Below, piece by piece: positions 10,660 through 23,545 of a stretch of 64,000 bases of DNA. The notes beneath the pieces were generated by a model. It worked only from the letters and a program-made list of their open reading frames with translations, ran no database searches and was not told where the DNA came from. Origin of the DNA: Eonycteris spelaea (Eukaryota > Chordata > Mammalia > Chiroptera > Pteropodidae). How positions within the stretch are numbered: position 1 is the stretch's first letter; every line of letters begins with the position of its first letter. Position numbers and translations under genes: made by a program. The stretch spans positions 16,515,001 to 16,579,000 of the forward strand of contig PUFA01000007.1 of assembly GCA_003508835.1 (NCBI GenBank). Direction: 5' to 3'.

Positions 10660-11100
10660 AAAATCCCTTAACTGTCAGCTTTTCTTGCCCTAATCATGAC
10701 ACCTGCCTTGCACTGATACCCAATTTTCTCTCTCCTTTTCATTTTTTGGAAAGCGATTTCTCTCTGCTGACCAGGTTGGATTCTCCAAATGTGCATTGAA
10801 TCCAGTCTCTTCCCAGTCCAATGAAACATGTCAGTCTTTCTTTTCTCTTTCCCCTTGTCATGTTCCTTTAAATTCTTTCTCTCCATGTACCTTCCACCTT
10901 CTGCTAATCATTATACAACCTTTCTTATATTAAAAACCATTCTTCATCCTGCCTATATGTGGGTATGTCATTTTCTTTATATCTCATTAAATCTAAATAC
11001 ATCAAAATATTGTTTATACTCACTCCCCCTTCTGTTCATGTCCCATTCCTCTTTCTCTCACTGCAGTCTGACTCCTGTTTCCTCCATCAATCAACAAATG
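10660..11100 (+). repeat. Pyrimidine-rich stretch, possible old L2
   Basis: C/T-rich sequence resembling upstream L2 ORF sequence in composition (CTTTCTCTCCATGTACCTTC, CACTGCAGTCTGACTCCTG). I cannot align it confidently. The plus-strand frame at 10828-11202 (124 codons, serine/leucine/phenylalanine rich) runs through it and into the MIR at 11115, so it is not a gene. Could equally be unique DNA. Confidence 0.3.
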
Positions 11101-11114
11101 TACTCTGACCTTAT

Positions 11115-11285
11115 ACTATTTGCTAACATCCTTAGCCTTAGTTTTGCCATTTGCAAAGAAAAATATCAGCACTTACTTTTTAGACTTATTGTGAAGATTT
11201 AATGAAAAGAAAAAAGAAAATACATTCATATAAAATGCCTAGCACATAAGCAGAATGCCAATAAATCTTTATTGTTTAATAATGA
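11115..11285 (+). repeat. MIR SINE, forward
   Basis: TTAGCCTTAGTTTTGCCATT (the CCTCAGTTTCCTCATCTG box, diverged), then GACTTATTGTGAAGATTTAATG, then ATGCCTAGCACATAAGCAGA and CCAATAAATCTTTATTG. Consensus order is preserved and the head is missing. Confidence 0.75.
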
Positions 11286-13739
11286 CATATTTACTGAATA
11301 ATTTAAAGTTATTCCTATGAAATTTCACTAGAAGAGTATAAGTGGAATGCCATACATGAGAAAAGGTTAAGGCAGAAACGTGAAGTATGTTTTCAGGAAT
11401 GAGTAGTTACTTAATGGTGGCGGTTGTAGGGAGACTCTTAATTTGGGTAGGTTGACACTTTATGAACTCTTCAAATTTCCACTTGGGGCAGGACCTAGTA
11501 CCCATCCAGCAAAGGTTTATATTCCCTTACTGATCATAGTCATAAGTCTGAGAAGCATCTACCAAGGCTGGAACTACTTTAGGTTACACTTAGGGGAAGA
11601 ATTTGAATGCATTTCTTTCATAAACATTGAGAGCTAACGTGATATGTATTTTTTTCTTCTGAACTGACATGATTAAAAATTAGGTGTGTTTCTTCCTATT
11701 CCTTCTTTCTCTTTCCTCTGCTGCTTAGAAGCTTCCTGTTGAGAATAGCAGAGCCACATCATGGGAGGTGTCTGGATACTTGAATAATGTGGAACATCAT
11801 CTGACATTTGCCAATATCTGACAGTTGTGGAAAGAGGAGATTAACTATTATATTAAATCTACACAGATTTTTGGATATGTCTGAGTAACTATAACTAATA
11901 CATCCTTTTGACTGTTTTATGAGAACATCCACATTCCCATGAATTCATACAAAAAGGTTTCTCTCTTTAGGCAGTAAAATTGAGATGGCTATTGCTATCT
12001 CAATACCAACATAAGAAAAACCAATAGCTCTTTGAAAAAATGATAGAATCACCCTTTAAAAGTATACACCAGTGTTATCCATACAAACTTAGACATTCAA
12101 ATGGAGCAATCCTGATTTCTCTCAACTTTATTTCCTAGGAAATATTAAACTCATATTGTGTCTCAGCAAAGCTAGTGTTAAGTAGCAGAGACTGAGTGTT
12201 GCTTTTAGAAGAACAAATGTGCTTTCTTGAAGGAGGAAATTGAAATGGTAGAAATGTGTTAGTCTATTGAAAAAATCATCGGAATTGACGGAGTGCAGTG
12301 AGCATAAAGCAGCAGACCATGTAGTGGTTCATCAGCTTTTATTTTTTCTAGTGAATTCCTGTTGGTAATAGAAAGATGGCATAAGACTCATTTAAAAACA
12401 ATGAGAAATACGGAAACAAATATTATTTTCAAAATAAACAAAGCAAAATGTAAGCTAATGAGTGTGTATTTTATAGATTCAAGTTTTTATGTTTGTATAT
12501 GCAATCAGGTAAATAAAATGAAATTTTTTCTGAAGTTAGGAGAATGGCACTGGCCTCATAGTCCCATATGTCATGCTGTTGTTTTTTTTTTTCTTTCTTT
12601 CTTTTTAATGTAGAAAGAAAGATTGTCCACTCGATTGAACTTGGTCAATTTTCTTTGGTGTCCCATATTTACTAGGTGATTACTATTCTGAGAAACAATG
12701 AAGAGCTCTATGCTTGCTTTACAGTTCTGGATTCTCTACAAAATACTTTTTAGAATAAAATAATACAAATAAACATGAACAAAATACAATTCAATTTGTC
12801 CGAAATGCTGTTGTTCACAGAACCTGCACTCTGAAGAATAGGGGCTCCCTTTTTTTCTGTCTGGGTAATGCATTCATGTGTCCTTTTCACTAGCATTTTG
12901 AGTGTATGCCTATATACTCATCATGTGGCAATTACCCTGTTGTTTGTTAATTTTGAATTTTACATCATTGGCAAAATTTTTACATTAACTGTCCATGATA
13001 TTATCTGTTTTTCATATCTCAAAGATAGACAGTCTGTAAATTACATATAGAATATTCATCTATCTAGGCACAGACTTAATGGGTGGTATTTTGAAAAAGC
13101 TAGTGCTTCTATGCAAATAAAAATATTACCAGATGGGGAATAGAGGGATTTTTTTTTTTTGCTACTGTTTGTATTATTATTGCAGGACTTATCATTGGTA
13201 AAGATATCAAAAATAAGTGAAGAAAAAACAACATAAAGTAGAGTAGAAAAAATAAAATGATGACGCAAACGGCCATCACATCGATCAGATGTGAAAAGCT
13301 GATGTAAATCTAGTCATGTATGTAAAAAAAAATATTTAATTAAATATGCAGCATTATTATTTAAAGTCATTTTAATTGTATTTTACAACTAATTTTATTA
13401 TCTTATTTAATGTATAATGAACTATTATTATTGCTAGCATATTGTTATTTATTAAGAAACAAGAACTAATCACTTGGAAAGTGTAATTGTTTTATTGATA
13501 CAGAAAATAATGCCCTATTTAAAACCCAATATTTAATGCTAAATATAAAGTGAAATTTAGATTTTATTCAAATTAATTGGGCATTTTAAAAACATATTAA
13601 CTCATCTGTTATTTTATTTTGCCTAAAAGTCTGTTCTATGTTTTGTGTTTACTACTTTCTCAAGCACTTGGATTGACTGATTGATGCATGTGTTACAGTC
13701 TTGCTATATTAAATTTACAAAGTAATTTTAGATTTAGCC
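11286..13739. other. Unassigned AT-rich DNA
   Basis: About 2.4 kb without gene or repeat that I recognise. It holds a T/C tract at 12580-12606 and a poly-T at 13150-13160. The sequence at 11700-12300 is mildly less AT-rich but has no motif I can name. Confidence 0.5.
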
Positions 13740-14320
13740 TTCGGTTATAGAAAATACAGAAGAATGACAACAAGTAAAACAAAACCTTTAATAACCAATG
13801 AGACAATATCAAAATATGGAACATTCTTCAAGGCAATTGGTATAGTCTCTAAAACGAGTCAATGCCAGTTTAAAAAGTGAGGACTGTCCTAGAATAAGAC
13901 ATGAATATTTGGGATATCCTGACAGGATAATTATGGGAAAGAAAAAAAACTTTACAAAAGACATGTGGAATAATTAAGAATATTTAAATATCAATTCTGC
14001 AGTATAAGGCATTAGGGAGTTATGGCTAATATTCTTCATTGTGATATGATTTTATTTATGGAAAATAGCATTCTTATTTTTCAAAGACACATGCTGATAC
14101 CAATAGGAAAGAAGTGTTGTGTCTATAACTTTCTTTGAAATGGCTCAGCAAAATATACACACACTTGTGCACACATATACCTGCAATGGAAGAAATTATA
14201 GCAAAATACAAAATATTAAATCTAGATGGTAGAAATGTAGGTATATTATTCTTCTATACTTTTATTTTATTTTTCTAGTTTTTAAAATTTTCATAAAAAC
14301 TTGAAAAATATAAAGCCACT
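13740..14320 (+). mobile_element. Old L1 (L1M-type) 3' UTR, forward
   Basis: Resembles the non-coding tail of old mammalian L1s: GGAACATTCTTCAAGGCAAT, AACGAGTCAATGCCAGTTTA, AAAAGACATGTGGAATAATT, GGCATTAGGGAGTTATGGC, TTTGAAATGGCTCAGCAAAA, and a tail of TTTTAAAATTTTCATAAAAA followed by CTTGAAAAATATAAA. No ORF2 sequence is attached. It is the only forward-oriented L1 piece in the window. Confidence 0.65.
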
Positions 14321-14509
14321 GCTTTAGAGTTGAAACTAGAGTTGAAAAAGAGATTCTGTATTAAGTACCTCATACAGCATATACCAAATTTATGCTCACA
14401 ATGTTTGCAAAAGCCATTCTTAAAATTTTAAGATCAGTTTAGAAATTCTACACTAATGAAACCATACCTGACCTTTCCAAGATGCCTCCTTATACATTAT
14501 ACAAAGGCA

Positions 14510-15190
14510 AGCTAATCTGTGTGACTATGACAGAGGAGGGGGAGAATTTCCCCCATCTGCTTTTCTTTAGTTCTTACAGCTGGGCTAATAATAAAATAAA
14601 TTTTAAAAAATTGACACAAGACCAGATTAATAGGAGTAAAACCAATTTAATATGTGTGCAATGGGGAATCACAACATGATGCTCAGATCACAAAATGAGG
14701 CTCAAAAAAATGATCAAACCAAGCACCTTTTTATACTTTTTAGAGAAAGCAACAATAAATATGTGAAATTAGAACAAAAAAAAATCGAAAAATCGAATGG
14801 TCATTGGAAAGGAATTTAAGCAAGGTTTGAGTATTCACTAGTGAGGAATCTAAACAAAGTTTGGGCTTACGTAGAAATTAATAAAGAGGCAACAAGGTTT
14901 GTTTATATAGTCTCTTTGACTTATTTAACTCTAATGATAAGAAAAGTATGTTTTTAGGTTCAAGGTGGAATCATTTCACATGGGAGATTTAATGCCTGCT
15001 TGTAGGAGGACAGAGAGGTCAGAGTGTTTTTTCAGTGACAGTTTCTTAAGTGACTTTAATATAAAATAAACAATATGCATTGTGAAATATATTGGGGTGG
15101 CCTTCCCTCGGCCCTGACACTGTTGTTGACCTTTCTTTAGGTCAAGTTCCTCAGACCTTAACATTTTTAATGATCTTATTTCCACTTTTA
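14510..15190 (-). mobile_element. Possible degraded LTR, unclassified
   Basis: The sequence has the flavour of a retroviral LTR read in reverse. Landmarks are AATTGACACAAGACCAGATT, GGAGTAAAACCAATTTAATA, then GACAGTTTCTTAAGTGACTT, CAATATGCATTGTGAAATAT and GGGGTGGCCTTCCCTCGG. I remember similar wording in mammalian LTR families but cannot name one or fix the ends. No retroviral coding sequence adjoins it. Alternative: unique DNA. Confidence 0.35.
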
Positions 15191-18100
15191 TTTTTAGTTT
15201 TAGATAAAATTGTCAGAAGGCATATCTTTATGAATTTAAGTAATTCTTAAGTCTCTTTAATTTCAGATATCTTATTTACTTTCTCATCAGCTTTATTATG
15301 TCCTTTGGATCCCCAATGCAGTCTATAGCACTTAGTGTACAGAACCATAAACATAAATGAGTGGTTTTTCTCTTTTTTCTTTGCAAAGCAGTTGTTTATC
15401 TACTCTCTTAAGAGAGACATATTCCTATGTAATTAAGAAAGTTTTATATACTAGAAATATTAGAAACAAGATTATAAATCAAGCAAGGTATTGAAAATTA
15501 ATCAGAAGGAAGATATATAATCTAAAATGACAGTGAACCAAAAAGAAAATCATTATTAAATCTCCCGTGACAGTATTTAAGTATAAATAAAATTAATTTA
15601 TGTATAAATATAAATATAATTAAAAGTACAACTTGATTAGTTAATGATCAAAATTGGATTAGTAGTTTTATATGGTTATGATAAAAAAGAGAAATAAATA
15701 CAAAATTATGTAATATATGAAGTAATAAATGGAAGAGGTAAATGAAATCTATCTCCAAATAGCCATAACTACCAAAATAATCATGTCACTCATATTTATG
15801 GGTAAATTCCAAGATTTAATTTGTTTTTCTTTGCAGTTTTTCAAATCTTGACTGTAATCAAATAACTAATTGATTTTAAGGACTTTTTTCTTTAGTTCTC
15901 ACATTGGTTCATTAATACTTAATTATTCAATTAATATTTTAAAATGCTTGGCTCATGGAGAATATATAGGGAAGAGAGTGTGAGTTTAATTCATTTTATA
16001 TTAGAAAAATTTTTTTTGGAAAACTGTCACTTGTTTTCAGTCACATTTTCATAATGGAAATTGGTTCCTGTCCCTAATCTGACTTAATGGAAAGGAAGAT
16101 CAAGTTCTTGACATATCTGGTAGGATATCAACACAATTTGCTGGAACACTTGCCACTTGATGATGAAACTGTCAGAACTGTACTAATGAGAAAGGGATGC
16201 TTTGATTAGATGCCTTGTTGAATGTTAATTATGTAGTTAGGAAAATAGAGAGTTTATAGTCTATCATAAAATCTCTAGTAAGATACAAGAGATTCATAAA
16301 GGATAGGAAGTCAAGTTAAAACAAAATACCATTTATCTGATATATTGGCCAAATTAATACCTTCCATATGACCTTGAAAAGTCATGTAATTTGCAAGTAT
16401 TAACCGATAATGTCCATCCAGATTCCAGGCTATATTGCTCTGTGGATAAATTTCAGAGATGCTGGTAACATATTCTAAAACTAAGTTGAAAGTTAATGTG
16501 GGGTCAAAGATAAACAAGCTAAAAAAATTAGCAAAGATATTACATAAAAATATAGAAAGTAATGGGTTATATTTTGCTTGGATACATAAATGTGTTAGTC
16601 ATCTTCAAATATTTGAAACTCTACCATGTAGAAGAGAGAAAAGGGTTATTCACTATTTAGGTTAAATTTGCAATCATAATTGGTACTGCAAATACAGAAA
16701 AGAATAGTGACTGCTAAAGAAGAGATTCTATGTTAAAACGGGATCCACTAAATTGTCTCTATGATTTCCTTAAATCTGATTTTCTATGATTTGCTGAAAT
16801 TAATAATTATGTTCTATGTAAGTTAAAACTAGATATATGTTGAAAGTAAGTCAGTTGACTATTAGCTTCGAGGGACTAGGTTATATATTCACCCAAAATT
16901 TTCTCTGTACTTCATTCAGAAATTTCTCTTTGGCCAATTAAAACAATTTTTTCCTTCAAAAAGTAATTCCATTTTCTATTGGTTGTACTGTGATAAAGTA
17001 AGAGATAATGGTAAGACCTGTTTTACCTCATAATCATTCAGGAAAGACAATAAGATTGTATCTACTGAAAAAAGTAGACAATTCTCTATTTAATTTTATT
17101 TACAAACCACGTTTTCTTAACATTTTCGGTAACTTGGGAAAAAGCTATTTTATTTTCAATTTTACTTGTAGAAACATGAAGTCACTTGAATATGCATTCT
17201 TCCTTCGCAGCTGAAGCTTTAATCAACTTGGATAACTTGATAATATTGTGCCTACAGAGGGAGATTTTTCATGCATGCCTGTGAATGTTTTATTCTTGTT
17301 ACTCTTGGTAATGTCTGAAATCTGAAGGACCATGCAAGAATCCCCATGTAATGTCTTCATGTATACCTATTGCAGTAGTTCCATTTGTATGTTCCACAAG
17401 CACTAATTATTTTCATAGAATGCACTTAATTAACTCCATCCCAACTGCAGAAATCTCATCTAGAGGAGATGATGAAACTCAGTTAATTGCAATCTAGGAA
17501 AGTATGTGCTTAAACAGGTGCAACCTCCTGCATCTATTTTGTGACTCTGTTTATGAATAAACATAAATTTTAGGATATCATATTTAGTTTCATTCTATCA
17601 TGTTCTATATACAAATGATAATTTATGGGTGTTTTCATCCAAGCTTTTGGTTTCTGGTGTCAGGTTATTATTAGAAAAAATAAGTAAAACTAAATCAGGT
17701 TACATAACCTATAACAGGTATTGGTAGGTATTTTAAATTAAGCAAATTCCCTATCAGTGCCTGCTTTTAACTCAGAGTGAAAAATAATCAAATCAGTCTG
17801 CTCTAAAGTCACGGCTGGTAAATTGTTATTGCTCAATACATTTGGCAAATGTCTCTAAATTCCTCGCAGCATAGGATGTTTGAAGCAATTGTGATCACTC
17901 TTCCACAAGAAGCTGGAAATATTTTGAATGCTTTTCAACATCTATAAATGCTATACCTTATCAGTTTTATAGTATATTCAATATTTTGACTTTATACAGT
18001 CTGCTTGCCAGAGCAGAGTATATCTACAATCTTATTTATCTGTGCATAAGTGAAAATAAAAGAAAGAAAATTAAACATAATATATTTTGTAATATAATGA

Positions 18101-18384
18101 ATAAATAGCTTACCTATGGCTCTGCAACAGTGCTGGAAATTAAGTGTTACCTGTCTCCTACACACGTAATTTAAAAAACGAAAAACAACCAAAGTAAAAG
18201 TAAAACAAATTAAAAGCAAGGAAAACCAACACACACACACACACTAAAATAAATACAAAGTTCAATGAAATTCTGATATTTCCCAGGAAGATAAAGTAGA
18301 ATATTTTTGACATTTCAAATTATTTCTAAAATATTTGTTTTGTATGCCTCTGCTTCGTTGGCCTGATAGCCTGTTTTAGCTAAC
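15191..18384. other. Unassigned repeat-poor DNA
   Basis: Over 3 kb without a recognised transposon. Very AT-rich at 15400-15800. The part at 17215-17560 is less skewed, holds balanced sequence such as CATGCATGCCTGTGAATG, and could be a conserved non-coding element, but I cannot measure conservation. A CA run lies at 18229-18244. Frames at 16311-16517, 16459-16665 and 17008-17214 have no recognisable motif. Confidence 0.45.
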
Positions 18385-18727
18385 ATGGTAGATAAATTCT
18401 AGAATAGCTCCCAAGATTCCCTGCTTGCAGTATGCATGCCACACAAATCCCTAGGAGGGTAAATATAATGGATTCAATTAATACTATGATTGGATTATGT
18501 TATATGACAAAGTTAACTTAAATATTATGCAGATGACCTGAACCTAATCACAAATTCCTTGAAAGGCAGTGAGTTTTCCTTGGCAGATAAAAGCAGAAGA
18601 GAAAGTCAGAGACTCAATGTGTGGGAAATATTCAATATTCTATTGCTGGCTGGAGGTGTAGGTGGTCATGTGGGATGGAATGTGGGTAGCCTTCAGAAGC
18701 TAAGTGGAACCCCTGGCCAACAATCTA
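18385..18727 (+). mobile_element. ERVL/MaLR-type LTR, 5' part (split)
   Basis: CCCAAGATTCCCTGC, ATTGGATTATGTTATATGAC, GTCAGAGACTCAATG, CTGGCTGGAGGTGTAGGTGG, CATGTGGGATGGAATGTGG and ACCCCTGGCCAACAA follow the order of an old mammalian LTR family. The L1 insertion at 18728-19082 interrupts it and it resumes at 19083. Only LTR sequence is present, as in a solo LTR. Confidence 0.75.
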
Positions 18728-19082
18728 ATTAAATAGAGCTCTTATTTTATTTATTATTTTTTTATTAATTTAATTTAAATTTTTAATTAAGTTTATTCAG
18801 GGTAACATTGGTTAATAGAGTCATATAATTTTCAGGTGTACATCATTTGACATCTGTATATTCTCTTGTGTGTTTACCACCCAAAGTCCAGTTTCCTTCA
18901 GCTACCATATATGTGATCCCCTTTATCCACTTAACCCTCCCTCTATCCCCTATATTTGACCCTCTTTACCCTGTCTACCACCCTCTCCACCCCTACTGCA
19001 CTAATAACCACTAGTCTATAGTCCTCTGGTAACCTCTAGTCTATAATCCATGTTCACAAGTCTCTGTTTGTCCTGCGCATTT
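18728..19082 (-). mobile_element. Lineage-specific L1 3' end, reverse, nested in LTR
   Basis: Starts with a degraded T-rich tail (18740-18790, the reverse of poly-A). Then come GGGTAACATTGGTTAATAGA, TTCAGGTGTACATCATTTGA, GTGTTTACCACCCAAAGTCC and CCTCTGGTAACCTCTAGTC. This wording is typical of L1 3' ends of laurasiatherian mammals and especially bats. It is 5'-truncated before any ORF2 sequence. It splits an older LTR, so it is younger than it. Confidence 0.8.
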
Positions 19083-19386
19083 GTTGCTTTTAGGCTATAA
19101 CAGCAAGGAACTGAACTCTCCTATTTAAAATGAATTCTCTCATTTAAAAATGAGCCTGGGAGCAGAGTTTTCCCCCAGAGCCTGCAGCTCAGAATGCAGT
19201 CTGTTCAGCAAGCACCATGATTTGAGCCTGAGACACATTAGAGCTAATTGAACCCAGTGAATCCTCCTATACTTCTGACCTACAGAACTATAAATTGAAA
19301 TACGGATTCTTTGAGACAATAAGTTTTTGTGAGCACACAAAAAAAATAGCTATAAAAATTACGGCAAAAAAAAAAAAGCTAATACA
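19083..19386 (+). mobile_element. ERVL/MaLR-type LTR, 3' part (split)
   Basis: Continuation of the LTR at 18385-18727: AACAGCAAGGAACTGAACTC, ATGAGCCTGGGAGCAGAG, TTTTCCCCCAGAGCCTGCAG, CTTCTGACCTACAGAACTAT and GAGACAATAAGTTTTTGTG. It ends near GCTAATACAG with an A-rich interruption at 19365-19377. The frame at 19140-19340 (minus) is an antisense accident. Confidence 0.75.
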
Positions 19387-22060
19387 GATAATGCTGCAAT
19401 ACTGCAGAATATTTGATGCTATGGGTCAAGCCATTAGTTTTCCAATTTATTTTAATGGCATTATTTACTTCTGAGATGAAAATCTGACATGTACTCTCAA
19501 TATATATATAATTAAATGTTCACCACTACAGTTGAATTGAGACATCTCTGTCTAGATAAAGGCAGGCTCTGTTCAATATTAATTTAACGTAGCTATTAAT
19601 TTCACTAGTATTACATGCCAAATCATATTTTATTCCATACTTTCAATACTTAGCTGGTAATCTGTACAACATTCACAAAGATTCGGATGATAAATGTCAT
19701 GAAAAGAATAATATAAAATAACGTGGTAAAGAGTAATTAACAGTTAGAGGAATGCTTTTGATGGGATGGTTAGGAAAAGTATGGATGAGAAAATAATATT
19801 TAAAATGAAATCTAAACATGGAGATAAAGCATAATAGACAAATCTGATGGTAAAGCATTCTAGGTAATCTTCCATTCATTATTATGGCATGCCTACTGTA
19901 AATTCTTGCTTCTTAAAATATGATTTAAAAAAATCACTGGTTTAGGACAAGAAATAATTATAGAGATTAGGACCTATGTGTTTTCCTCTAGAACCTAACA
20001 CAATGAAGGTCACAGAATGGTTCATCATTGACTATTAAGTTGGTCTCATGAACCAATCCATACATACTGTCACTCTCCCAATGTTCTCATTGGTTCAACA
20101 GGAAGGGAGTGGAGGAGAGGACACTTGACAGCTGGAAGTGTGGTTACTGTCAGACTTTTATTTTCCATGACTCAGTAAGTCTTTTATTTTCCATGAACAA
20201 GTAAGTCTACACTGAGGAACTATAAATTGGATAATATACAGAAAATGCCAGCAATGGGACTAATCTTCTACAGAAAGAGGATTAACATCTTGTTGATGAC
20301 ACCATTATACCTCCGGATCCACTTGAGAGAAAATAGATCATGTTTATCGTTGTTAGACTTAGTGTAACCTTATCATTTTTTGAAAAAATTGAGGGCTAGA
20401 TTCCTGTCATATTCACTTAGTCCCTTCAATGCGGAGAGAACCCACATCATTCTAGAAGGGATTTTTTTTTTTCTGTGGTAAATTCCATTACATATTATGC
20501 TAGTGGGAAGGGAAAGAAGATTTAATAGAATCTCCCTTTTTTCTTTTCTTTGCAGTTGACTCCCTGTGGCTCTTTGTTCAAATGTATATCATAGAATATT
20601 TATTATAATTACAGGTTTATACAACTGACCAACACCCCAATGTGACTGTGCATCTTTCCAGGGCAAAGACAACATTAGTTGGGTTTGTTCCAGGATCCAG
20701 AATAGCAATTTAACAGTACATGTTTGTTAAATGAATAAATCTCATCTGTGCTATAATGTTATTCGCTGATGAGAGTTCCTTATGTTAATGCTTTCAGAGC
20801 CACGGGGATTGGCATAAAGTTGGCCCTTAATACAAGCGTATAGACTGAATGAAGATAATGTAGACAAATACAGATCTTCTGTTTTTTTATCCTATCAACT
20901 TTGTCTTGTGTAATACTTATAGAAAGCCATATTTATCTGTAGGATGATATAGGAAATTATGAATAAGCCAGAGATAGGAATAGGAAGTGCTGATCATTTG
21001 GTATTTGACATACAAACATACTAATACTATACATACAGAATTATCTATACATGATTATATATAAATAAACATAGGTTTCTGTATATTAATAATAATAATG
21101 CAATATTTCACTGCTAATCTCAAAGTCTGTGTACAGTGGTGCATTTATTCTAGTTTATTATAAGCCTATTTTAATTAATCTCTGATTAGAACTGGGGTCA
21201 TAGAGGTAGAGAAGTTCAACAATAGGGAACTATTTCAAATATATTTAATACAAAATAAGTATAGAAATATTGGAAGAGGGTCAAGGATTCTTTGTCTTAT
21301 TTTGGGGCCAAAGCAGGGCAGATCTTAGGTGTCCTCATTGGGAAAGCAAACTAGGAAGCTGAGAGCTTTCTAAAAATCAGATATAAATCACAGACTCTGA
21401 AATGTTTGCTATCAAAGCATTTATTCCCTTTATAAATAAGGCATTGTGCATGTCATTCATGTTTTTCATTTTCATAAATGTCTCTGATTTCTACTGTTTG
21501 CCAAATGTTAGCCTCTCAAAAATGTACTACTTGATAGTCCCTCAAAGGGAATTTCATACAGAATAATCCACTAACCCTGATGCTGAGGGAAAAGTAATGC
21601 CCATGTCAAAACTATAGAGTAGAATACAATTAAGTGAGACAGCCTATGTATTATAAAATGAGAAATAGATTTTTTTCATTATTTAAACCTTTTTCATTAT
21701 TTTTAAATCCTGCAAAGCAGGATTTATTAGCCACTGTTTTATTTGCTGCGATGTCTACAAACTAATGTGGATCAATGAGAAAATAGACAATGGCTTCTGT
21801 AACATCAATTTCGGCTACATGTTGGTATTCTAAAATTCCCATGCTCCAACTCCAAATCAAATATTTACTGAATATTGTCTATTTTATTTACAGAAAAAGA
21901 AAAGAAGACTTGACCTGTCAATATTACTTAAACAAAGAAAAAAATGAAAAAGTTAAATTTCCATATTAAAATGATGGACCATTTAGATCTTACAATTCAG
22001 GCTGCCTTGCATGTTTAACGAAAATGCCTCGCATTTTCTTTTTATTCCAGTATTTGCTGC
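19387..22060. other. Unassigned DNA
   Basis: No gene seen. It holds the 26-bp tandem duplication at 20155-20206 (listed). Short L2-tail-like phrases occur at 20715-20745 (TGTTTGTTAAATGAATAAAT) and 20810-20860, too short to call. AT-rich throughout. Confidence 0.45.
20155..20206. repeat. 26-bp tandem duplication
   Basis: CTTTTATTTTCCATGA then CTCAGTAAGT at 20155-20180. The same unit at 20181-20206 has ACAAG in place of CTCAG. Two copies, about three mismatches. Confidence 0.9.
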
Positions 22061-22880
22061 CTAAGTCACTTCAAGTCCCCTTCATGGGACTTGCATGAAG
22101 GAAGGACCTGCTTTTTAAATCACATAGGCATCTTTAGAATAGTAATAAGTTCCACATAAAGTGGCACATGTCCCTGTGGCTAGCATTTTCCCAAGGCTCT
22201 TGGTATATATTGTTTTATCCTAAGTTATAAATAAATTCTTTTTTCTTTCATCTTCTGGAACATTGACTCCTCTGGGTGATTTTTCTCCTTTTTCAGTGTG
22301 GCTCCATTTCCCAGGAACTGAAAATTTTAACACAAACAGAATTTACCATAGTTGTTGATAGGACTCTGATCTGTGTTATATTAAGTAAGGGTTTGACTTG
22401 GGGCACTTAGTACGGGCTGGCTCTCCATTTCCTGTTGCACACTCTTCACACTTGGAGTCATTTTCTTCTCTCCAACTATGGGACGTGTACACTAGGATGG
22501 CATCTCTATTATTATTTGGCTACAAGAGAGAGATAATCAGTGGCCAGGTATTATATGTCTGTCCAGTTTCCTTCAGGTAGATGACACTTTCTGTTTCCTC
22601 CACTTCCCAGTTTTCAACTGTCATATGAAAGAGATGTAGTGTCACCAAAGTTTACAGTCTTGTGGAACCTGAGGGATTCCTCTTACTGGTCTATCTGTGC
22701 TTCCCAGACTTTCAGTTCTCTGTATCTTCTGCACTGACACTTATGTATTCTCTCCACAAAAATCATCATAAAGGTCCATCATTAATGTAAGAAATGTTTT
22801 AGCAACTATTACTCTTGCTATGAAAGTAATAACCACCTATGGAAAAACAGGTTAAACTTTTGATATCCTTCCAGTGTGTT
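22061..22880. other. Unassigned, mildly GC-richer DNA
   Basis: Balanced-composition sequence without a repeat signature that I recognise. A 60-codon frame at 22398-22580 shows no known motif. Could be unique or regulatory sequence, or a repeat I do not know. Confidence 0.4.
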
Positions 22881-22884
22881 TAAT

Positions 22885-23065
22885 GTATATCCATATATCT
22901 ACATCTATGTACATATAGATTATATATAGATATATATATGTATATATCTATAGACATAGATATTTAGAGAGAGAGCTATAGATCCATAGATATAGATACA
23001 GGTAACTATATCTATAGATGTAATATGTATATATCTACATATATATAGATTTAGATATGGATTAC
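22885..23065. repeat. AT-rich (TATAGA/TATC)n low-complexity tract
   Basis: About 180 bases built from ATATCTA, TATAGATA and ATATATAG words, with many short inverted repeats. Confidence 0.9.
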
Positions 23066-23545
23066 GTAACTCAGGGAAATTTTATAAATTTATGTAAAAT
23101 TTTTATTTATTTTACTTTCAATAGTACAAGAGTGGGTATTAACTGAGAATCTGGAATTTAAATACACACACACATATAGGTTAATTAGCACAATATTTTT
23201 TAAAAAAGAAAGATTTTCAGATATGTGTTTTTTTCTTGAAACAAAAAGGAATTAGTAACATTGGATTTGAGTTTGAGTCTTGCGATACTTAATGATAACT
23301 GTGTAAGGGCAGCAGCGCTTTGCCCCTTCTATTTGGAGCATGTGCCGAGAGCTCCCTTGTTTACCACAGTCTCTACTGGTAACATTACTTGCTCACTTTA
23401 TCTGCATGCCCCATAGAGTTACTTGTATTTCTGATTCCTGTTATTCACAGGTTTCTATAAAATGAAATATCCTTCATGAAATGATGTACAGTGCACTGTG
23501 TTGTCCCAACCATTCTCTAATTTTGTGTGTTATGTATATGTAAAG
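23066..23545. other. Unassigned DNA
   Basis: Begins AT-rich. A balanced patch at 23290-23480 includes GGGCAGCAGCGCTTTGCCCC, an unusual GC-rich inverted repeat. No gene is visible. Confidence 0.4.

Noticed and set aside
10828..11202. 124-codon plus frame, the longest in the window
   Set aside because: It is low-complexity serine/leucine/phenylalanine sequence from a pyrimidine-rich stretch and runs into a MIR SINE.
22885..23065. Regularly spaced palindromic TATAGATA words as a CRISPR-like or regulatory array
   Set aside because: No constant repeat length or unique spacers. It is simple-sequence decay in a mammalian genome.
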